Part shown: one piece after another, positions 6,928-11,315 of the stretch
How the letters are laid out: every line of letters starts with the position of its first letter
Numbering within the stretch: position 1 is the stretch's first letter
Assembly (NCBI GenBank): GCA_027365715.1
Contig: DAHXLZ010000033.1
Location: 1 to 11,315, forward strand
Reading direction: 5' to 3'
DNA length: 11,315 nt
DNA from: Methanomassiliicoccales archaeon
GTDB lineage: Archaea; Thermoplasmatota; Thermoplasmata; Sysuiplasmatales; Sysuiplasmataceae
Translations under genes and position numbers: made by a program
Notes under the pieces: model-generated
What the model saw: the letters and a program-made list of their open reading frames with translations, nothing else
The model's database searches: none
What the model was told of the DNA's origin: nothing

Positions 6928-9900
6928 TTTCTTTGTTACGTCCTGCGAAGTGGTCTCTGTAGAGGACTTCACCGTCGAAGAACCTCCCGAACCGCCTTTC
7001 TTCCTCCTGATTGAGGAAATATACAATGCTGCAAAGACAACTGTAAGGACTGCAAAGAGGCCCATCAGACCGAGTGCCCATGCCGGAACAGACGACAGAG
7101 TCTTAGTGGTCTTGGTGGTAGTGGTGGTGGTAGTGGTCTTGGTGATTACATAGCTTGGGAGCAGATAGATTGTTTCGGTCGTCTTCGATGGACTCGATCC
7201 GCCGACTTTCACTGTTATGGTCACAGGTGTCAGGACGCTGACGTTCGGCGCCACATAGCTGAAGACAAGGCTGCCATTGGCTGCTGTGGTGCCGCTGGTG
7301 GAACTCACGTTGCCTGTAGACACGCTGATTGTTACTGGAACGCCGGAAGAAGACGGACCCTGAGGAGTGTTCAGCGTGGTATTTACGAACAGATTGTATG
7401 TGGCATTTCCCTTGAGCACGGTGACTCCGTTCGTGGTTATGCTGCCCTGAATGTAGGCGTAAGCCACGGAGGTCGGCGCCACGCTGTTGTAGAACTGCGT
7501 CGAAGCAATCGTTGTCGTAGCCACTTCGCCGCCGGAGCCCATAGCACTGAGCTGGAACTCATCAAATGGCACCAGGTAATTGTCAGTGTATGCCTGCTGG
7601 CTGAATCCCACAAATGCTCCGCTTGGACTGATAACCGACTGGTAGAGTGCTGGCGAGAATGTCGCGGTGGCGTTTCCGGTCGCGTTTGTCACGAGCGTAA
7701 GTCCGGGCATGGTACTGCTTCCGAAGAACATGTTCGGATTGTATGCCTGAATCTGAGTTCCTGCATTGTTTATGAGGTAGCCCCTGTTCGCACCAAGTGC
7801 GTTCTGACTCGTCAGCGTTACTGCATAATTCGGCACGCCGGCACCGGTTGAATTTGTCACGTTCACAGTAACCGTTGCCTGCCCGCTGCTTGAAATAGAT
7901 GCCGAACTGACACTCAGGCTGATTGAAACACTCGCTGCCGCTGAACTTTGCGCGATTTCCACTGGCATTTCTACTGGTTGCTGCACACCGAATCCGCTGG
8001 GGTTGCTCGCAGAAGTCAGTTCACCGATTGAACCATAGGGAGCAACGCCAACAACAGATGAGCCTGCGGCATAATCGCCCAGGAACAGATACGAACTGAA
8101 CACGCTTCCCATGTCGACATAACTTACCATCGGACTCGCTGCAACCAGGACACTAATGTTCCCGCTTGCCCCGGTAACTCCCGTGACTGAGGTTATAGCA
8201 TAACTGGTCACGGGCACCGTAGAGAACACAGTCAGGTTATGGCTGCCATTATTAGCGACATACAGATTGCCACTTCCATCAAATGCAAGTGCCGAAGGCG
8301 TGGTTCCAACTTTGAGCACCTGAATTATTGTTCCGGATTTAGCAGACGGTGCGATTGCCGTAACATTTCCGGTTGCTTCACTTCCAGCGAATATGTAGCC
8401 GTTCTGCGCATCGAATGCCACCGAGGTTGGACTTCCGCTCACGTTGATGAAGCCGATGACGACATTGTTTGTTGCGTCGATCACAGAAAGATTGTTTGAC
8501 AGCTTATTCGCAACATAGACATTGCTGTTCATTGGATCGAATGCTATGCCCGACGGTCCTGAGCCGACTGCAAGCGTAAACAGCACTGTATTCTTGGAAA
8601 CTTTGGCGCTGGAACCGTTTATGACAGAGACATTGTGCCCACCGCTGTCTGCCACATAGAGCGTTCCGTTGACTGAGTCAAACGCAATGCCCGCTGGTGC
8701 CTTACCGACAGTTATGCTTCCCATATTGGTAACCACGACCTTCGCCAGGGTGCTGTTGTATGCAGATGCGTTAAGCATTGTAACGTTGCCGCTGCCTTTG
8801 TTGGCCACATAGACAAAGTTGTTATTCGCATCAAAGGCAAGGCCGTCCGGAGAAGTGCCGACTGGCACAGCTGCAGTCTTGTTCGCCAGACCAGTGGTAG
8901 CATTAAGCTGCACCACAGTAACATTGTTAGAGCCCGAGTTCGCTACGAAGAGGAATCCTGTCATGGAGTTAACAGCGATTGCTGAAGGTGATGTGCCAAC
9001 AGATATCGAGCCTGCAATCGGATGCGATGTATTGGTCAAATTTATGACCGTCACGTTGTTTGTCAATGAATTCACTACGTAAAGGAAACCATTGGCAGGG
9101 TCAAAGGCCGCTGAAACGGGACCTGTTCCTGTGCCAACATTCTGCGAATACTGGAAGTATGCCGGGAGGATTGTAGTGCTCTGGAAACCGAAACCGAATA
9201 TAGGATTGTAAGAGGTTGTGTTCGTTATCGACTGCGATGAACTTGTGTTAAGCATGCTTATGGCGCCCTGGAGTGACTGGATATCGTACGAGTAACCTGA
9301 AATCGGTGCGCCTGTGAGGGCATCAGTTACAGTGATGTTGACCTTCTGGTAAGGCTTTCCATTAACGAGCACAGGCATGGAGGTTGTCGTATAAGCGACA
9401 GGCTGGGGTTGAACATCAATGTGCGTGTAGCCGAGACCTGGCAGAACAGTGGCGTTTGTTGCGGAATAGGCTGCGACTGAGATGTTTATCTGACCCACAT
9501 AATCTGATGTGTAAATCAGCGGATTCTGCGGAAGAACCTTGAACTCCCACATTATCTGCCCGGCGGAATTTGTGACTTGTTTGTCCGGGGTTATGTTAAG
9601 CAGCGCGCCCTGCGGCGAGTATCCGACCAGGACTGTCATTCCTGGCATAGGCTGCCCGTACTGGTTACGGACCTGTATTGTGGCATTGCCGTATTGACCG
9701 TTCATATAAACAGTCTTTTGTGTTACGACACCTACACCCAGCTTTACAGGGACAAATGAAGAGGGTTTGCTTACTGCCGGAGCAGAACGCAGGTGAAGCG
9801 ACAGGAAATTCCAGTACATGAAAGCCGCGTATGGGAGAGCATCCTTTATTACGCCGGTGAATGTGGTGTTTGTAAACGGCAGTATATCGACAGGATAACC

Positions 9901-10989
9901 GAGATTTATTATGGTTGATTCCTGTGCTGCAATGCTCTGTATCTCATATGCTATGGAGAGCCTCGTTGTGAAGGTACTGATGGTGTTGAGCTCGTTGGTG
10001 AGCTTATTCATCAGATTGGTTACCTGTGTTCCAGTCATGAATGTGCCATTTGAGAATGTGATGTTGCTGAACGGACCCAGGTAGAAACCGGATCCAAGAC
10101 CCACGGTGGTGTTATAGAAAAAGAAAAAGTCTGTTGTCGGGTCTCCGAATATACCGGTTATGCCGAGGTTTATAGTGTTGTATGAATAGGTAATGAGATT
10201 GGATACAAGTGTTGTAAACGCTTCCTGAGAAACGGTTGTTGGTATTCCGATTGAATCCCATTCCTTTGCTATCACCAGTGCACCCTCCACACCCAACGGG
10301 TCTTCACTGGCCACAGTAATCTGCATGTCTGCAGTGACCGGTTTTCCTTTATAGTTGTACTGGTGGGTTGAATTGTCATACTTCATGCCCGGCGTAGCAT
10401 TGAGCAATGCCATGGCCTTGGCGGGGTTGTATGTATACTGAGGAGTGTTGTAGTTGTGCCAGACAACATCAGAAACCGGAACAATTGGCTGACCCAGAAC
10501 AGTATACCCCTGATCGATGACCGAAGCCAGATAAGCCTTGTTGGTTGCATAATTCAGAGCCTGTCTCACCGATGTGAGATTGAACGGGGCATTGGATGCA
10601 AAGGAGTTGAGTTGTATGTAACCATATGACGTAGATGGTTTATTGTAAATGTATGTATGCGGCATGATTGCAATCGTTGGCAGGAATGTTGGGGGTAATC
10701 CCTCTTCAATCGTATTCACCTGTCCAAGCAATTCTGCCGTTGCGGCGGCAGAAACCGAACTGTACTGGGGCACGTTCAGTTCCCAGAACTTCGGTGTGTA
10801 CTGCTGAAGATACGGAACATATTGAACAAAGTAGTGCGGATTGACAAATAACTTGAAATACTGCTCGGGAAGCCATGAGCCCTGGGGGATGCCGTAACTG
10901 TTGCTCATCATGAACGGGCCAGTCCCGACCAGACCGCTGGCAGTTCCCGTCGTCGGGTTGTACCCCATATTCCACGCATCATAACCATT
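6922..10989 (-). CDS. Giant membrane-anchored family-5 peptide-binding receptor with YVTN propeller (3' main part)
   Basis: Residues are counted from ATG 10968 (1348 residues); coding sequence of the gene already resumes at 10989 with NGYDAWN. Residues 1-395 are the C-terminal lobe of a family-5 (SBP_bac_5) solute-binding protein; VRQALNYATNKAYLASVI at 134-151 is the clearest signature. Residues about 400-610 are beta-rich, Ig-like segments. Residues 611-917 hold seven YVTN-type repeats, a full beta-propeller. Residues about 920-1260 carry more Ig-like modules (for example VSISLSVSSASISSSGQATV at 1014-1033). A Thr-rich linker (about 1276-1290), one helix (about 1295-1320), an IRRKKGG stop-transfer and a short Ser/Thr-rich tail follow, so the chain is anchored at its C-terminus with all domains outside. 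Many N-X-S/T sequons suggest glycosylation. It is the first gene of the operon and would deliver peptides to permeases B and C. The 5' end is separated by an inversion, so as written the protein lacks its N-terminal lobe. Confidence 0.9.
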   Translation of the reverse strand, partial: NGYDAWNMGYNPTTGTASGLVGTGPFMMSNSYGIPQGSWLPEQYFKLFVNPHYFVQYVPYLQQYTPKFWELNVPQYSSVSAAATAELLGQVNTIEEGLPPTFLPTIAIMPHTYIYNKPSTSYGYIQLNSFASNAPFNLTSVRQALNYATNKAYLASVIDQGYTVLGQPIVPVSDVVWHNYNTPQYTYNPAKAMALLNATPGMKYDNSTHQYNYKGKPVTADMQITVASEDPLGVEGALVIAKEWDSIGIPTTVSQEAFTTLVSNLITYSYNTINLGITGIFGDPTTDFFFFYNTTVGLGSGFYLGPFSNITFSNGTFMTGTQVTNLMNKLTNELNTISTFTTRLSIAYEIQSIAAQESTIINLGYPVDILPFTNTTFTGVIKDALPYAAFMYWNFLSLHLRSAPAVSKPSSFVPVKLGVGVVTQKTVYMNGQYGNATIQVRNQYGQPMPGMTVLVGYSPQGALLNITPDKQVTNSAGQIMWEFKVLPQNPLIYTSDYVGQINISVAAYSATNATVLPGLGYTHIDVQPQPVAYTTTSMPVLVNGKPYQKVNITVTDALTGAPISGYSYDIQSLQGAISMLNTSSSQSITNTTSYNPIFGFGFQSTTILPAYFQYSQNVGTGTGPVSAAFDPANGFLYVVNSLTNNVTVINLTNTSHPIAGSISVGTSPSAIAVNSMTGFLFVANSGSNNVTVVQLNATTGLANKTAAVPVGTSPDGLAFDANNNFVYVANKGSGNVTMLNASAYNSTLAKVVVTNMGSITVGKAPAGIAFDSVNGTLYVADSGGHNVSVINGSSAKVSKNTVLFTLAVGSGPSGIAFDPMNSNVYVANKLSNNLSVIDATNNVVIGFINVSGSPTSVAFDAQNGYIFAGSEATGNVTAIAPSAKSGTIIQVLKVGTTPSALAFDGSGNLYVANNGSHNLTVFSTVPVTSYAITSVTGVTGASGNISVLVAASPMVSYVDMGSVFSSYLFLGDYAAGSSVVGVAPYGSIGELTSASNPSGFGVQQPVEMPVEIAQSSAAASVSISLSVSSASISSSGQATVTVNVTNSTGAGVPNYAVTLTSQNALGANRGYLINNAGTQIQAYNPNMFFGSSTMPGLTLVTNATGNATATFSPALYQSVISPSGAFVGFSQQAYTDNYLVPFDEFQLSAMGSGGEVATTTIASTQFYNSVAPTSVAYAYIQGSITTNGVTVLKGNATYNLFVNTTLNTPQGPSSSGVPVTISVSTGNVSSTSGTTAANGSLVFSYVAPNVSVLTPVTITVKVGGSSPSKTTETIYLLPSYVITKTTTTTTTTKTTKTLSSVPAWALGLMGLFAVLTVVFAALYISSIRRKKGGSGGSSTVKSSTETTSQDVTKKN
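7099..7143 (-). repeat. Thr-rich linker tract (ACN codon run)
   Basis: An almost pure run of threonine codons interrupted by lysine encodes the segment ITKTTTTTTTTKTTK before the membrane helix. Such linkers are typical of archaeal surface proteins, are usually O-glycosylated and hold the binding domain away from the membrane. The underlying DNA is a low-complexity GGT/AGT-type run on the plus strand and could vary in length by slippage. Confidence 0.7.
8218..9138 (-). repeat. Seven YVTN-type beta-propeller repeats inside the receptor
   Basis: Seven units of about 42-51 residues share G-x-x-P-x-x-(I/V/L)-A-(F/V), then (L/V)(Y/F)VAN, then N-(V/L)-(T/S)-hydrophobic. The first lines are GTGPVSAAF, GTSPSAIAV, GTSPDGLAF, GKAPAGIAF, GSGPSGIAF, GSPTSVAF and GTTPSALAF. 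Seven is the usual closed number for this fold. The units vary in sequence, so this is an old protein repeat and not a recent DNA duplication. Confidence 0.88.
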
Positions 10990-10990
10990 G
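10971..10990. repeat. 20-bp inverted repeat, copy 1 (pairs with 11148-11167)
   Basis: Encodes the NGYDAW point of the receptor on the minus strand and is exactly complementary to 11148-11167. It overlaps the 74-bp arm at CATTG (10986-10990), the microhomology at this junction of the rearrangement. Confidence 0.9.
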
Positions 10991-11059
10991 TGCCTACAAG
11001 CAACCTGTCAGTGCAATTCGATTTGTCGCAGCAGGCTGTCACATTCGTAAACTCCACGC
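10986..11059. repeat. 74-bp perfect inverted repeat, arm 1
   Basis: Identical without mismatch to the reverse complement of 11161-11234. Read on the plus strand it encodes the receptor segment PTSNLSVQFDLSQQAVTFV, so this copy is in the wrong orientation for the gene. Spacer between the arms is 101 bases (11060-11160). Confidence 0.95.
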
Positions 11060-11166
11060 TTGAATCCATTGTGCTTCCTTACCACCTGTGGGTACGCCAT
11101 GACTTTGCTTCAACAATAAGCACTGCCTGGAATTATACCGGTCAGCCCAATGGTTATGATGCGTGG
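10986..11166 (+). other. Inverted piece of the receptor gene
   Basis: This block reads as receptor protein on the plus strand while the gene runs on the minus strand. It holds the 74-bp arm, then a unique part encoding LESIVLPYHLWVRHDFAS and TISTAWNYTGQP, then NGYDAW. Placing that unique part between the two minus-strand flanks gives one frame: ...TFVNST, LESIV...GQP, NGYDAWNMGYN. It is therefore a flipped internal segment and not a separate gene, even though it is open on the plus strand. Confidence 0.85.
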
Positions 11167-11167
11167 A
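11148..11167. repeat. 20-bp inverted repeat, copy 2
   Basis: Complementary to 10971-10990. It overlaps the 74-bp arm over the 7 bases 11161-11167 (TCCACGC on the minus strand), the microhomology at the second junction. Confidence 0.9.
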
Positions 11168-11234
11168 GTTTACGAATGTGACAGCCTGCTGCGACAAATC
11201 GAATTGCACTGACAGGTTGCTTGTAGGCACAATG
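11161..11234. repeat. 74-bp perfect inverted repeat, arm 2
   Basis: This copy is in the correct orientation for the receptor gene (minus strand, encoding from within VNIVPTSNL to VNST). It is the exact complement of 10986-11059. Confidence 0.95.
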
Positions 11235-11315
11235 TTCACTACGCTGGAATACAGTCCGCCGAAATCAAGCGAACTCTGGAGTATTTTCCAGGAAAGAATT
11301 ACATCTGCCGACTGA

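Larger units (their letters stand above)
11039..11315 (-). pseudogene. Family-5 peptide-binding receptor, 5' fragment cut by inversion and window edge
   Basis: The minus frame from the window edge begins QSADVILSWKIL, the SADV-x-x-S motif of family-5 solute-binding proteins, where it lies in the first lobe roughly a hundred residues from the N-terminus. It continues through SLDFGGLYSSVVNIVPTSNL to VNST at about 11161. After that it runs into the flipped segment, reads HHNHWADRYN and other non-family sequence, and stops at TGA 11041-11039. The true start, signal peptide and promoter are beyond base 11315. It belongs to the same gene as 6922-10989; the break is the rearrangement, not a gene boundary. 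If the inversion is an assembly chimera the real gene is intact. Confidence 0.85.

Noticed and set aside
8218..9138. CRISPR or recent tandem DNA repeat
   Set aside because: Units are coding, of unequal length and similar only at protein level.
10990..11181. Plus-strand open frame beginning at a GTG codon (PTSNLSV...) as a gene
   Set aside because: It is the flipped receptor segment; its protein fits between the two minus-strand receptor parts and has no start signals of its own.
10971..11234. Phase-variable invertible switch
   Set aside because: Recombination between the 74-bp arms or between the 20-bp arms each leaves an extra repeat copy and does not restore the original gene; no recombinase gene or site is seen.

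Overview
The window is an accessory stretch of what is most likely an archaeal chromosome, probably of the Thermoplasmata type (moderate confidence). The reasons are a very large peptide-binding receptor held by a Thr-rich linker and one C-terminal membrane helix, the density of N-X-S/T sequons on predicted extracellular domains, and TATA-like boxes instead of -35/-10 pairs. No rRNA or tRNA gene is present to fix the taxonomy.

Layout. At the left edge (1-269, minus) is the 5' end of a TnpB-type gene of the IS200/IS605 group, carrying an apparent +1 frameshift near base 149. A short divergent region follows, then a plus-strand gene for a small two-helix membrane protein (421-948). Everything from 932 to 11315 lies on the minus strand and reads as one peptide/nickel-type ABC transporter operon. 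In transcription order it holds a giant family-5 solute-binding receptor (11315 down to 6922, N-terminus outside the window), a strong hairpin, permease B (6793-5810), permease C with a huge extracellular insertion (5800-3530), a fused DppD-DppF double ATPase (3527-1317), and a small three-helix membrane protein (1315-932). Spacers within the last four genes are 9, 2 and 1 bases, so they are almost certainly co-transcribed and translationally coupled.

How the genes fit together. The receptor would capture peptides outside the cell, B and C form the pore, and the fused ATPase powers import. What is unusual is that two components carry different extracellular beta-propellers: a seven-bladed YVTN-type propeller in the receptor and a PQQ-like, repeat-rich ectodomain between helix 1 and helix 2 of permease C. 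With the fused ATPase and the extra small membrane protein this looks like an elaborated, little-described version of a peptide importer.

The receptor gene is broken near the right edge by a fold-back rearrangement. About 180 bp (10986-11166) is inverted relative to the gene and bounded by 74-bp and 20-bp inverted repeats, with 5-bp and 7-bp microhomologies at the junctions. Undoing it on paper restores one continuous reading frame. It is either a real template-switch mutation or an amplification/assembly chimera. The frameshift in tnpB at the other end makes sequence quality a fair question.
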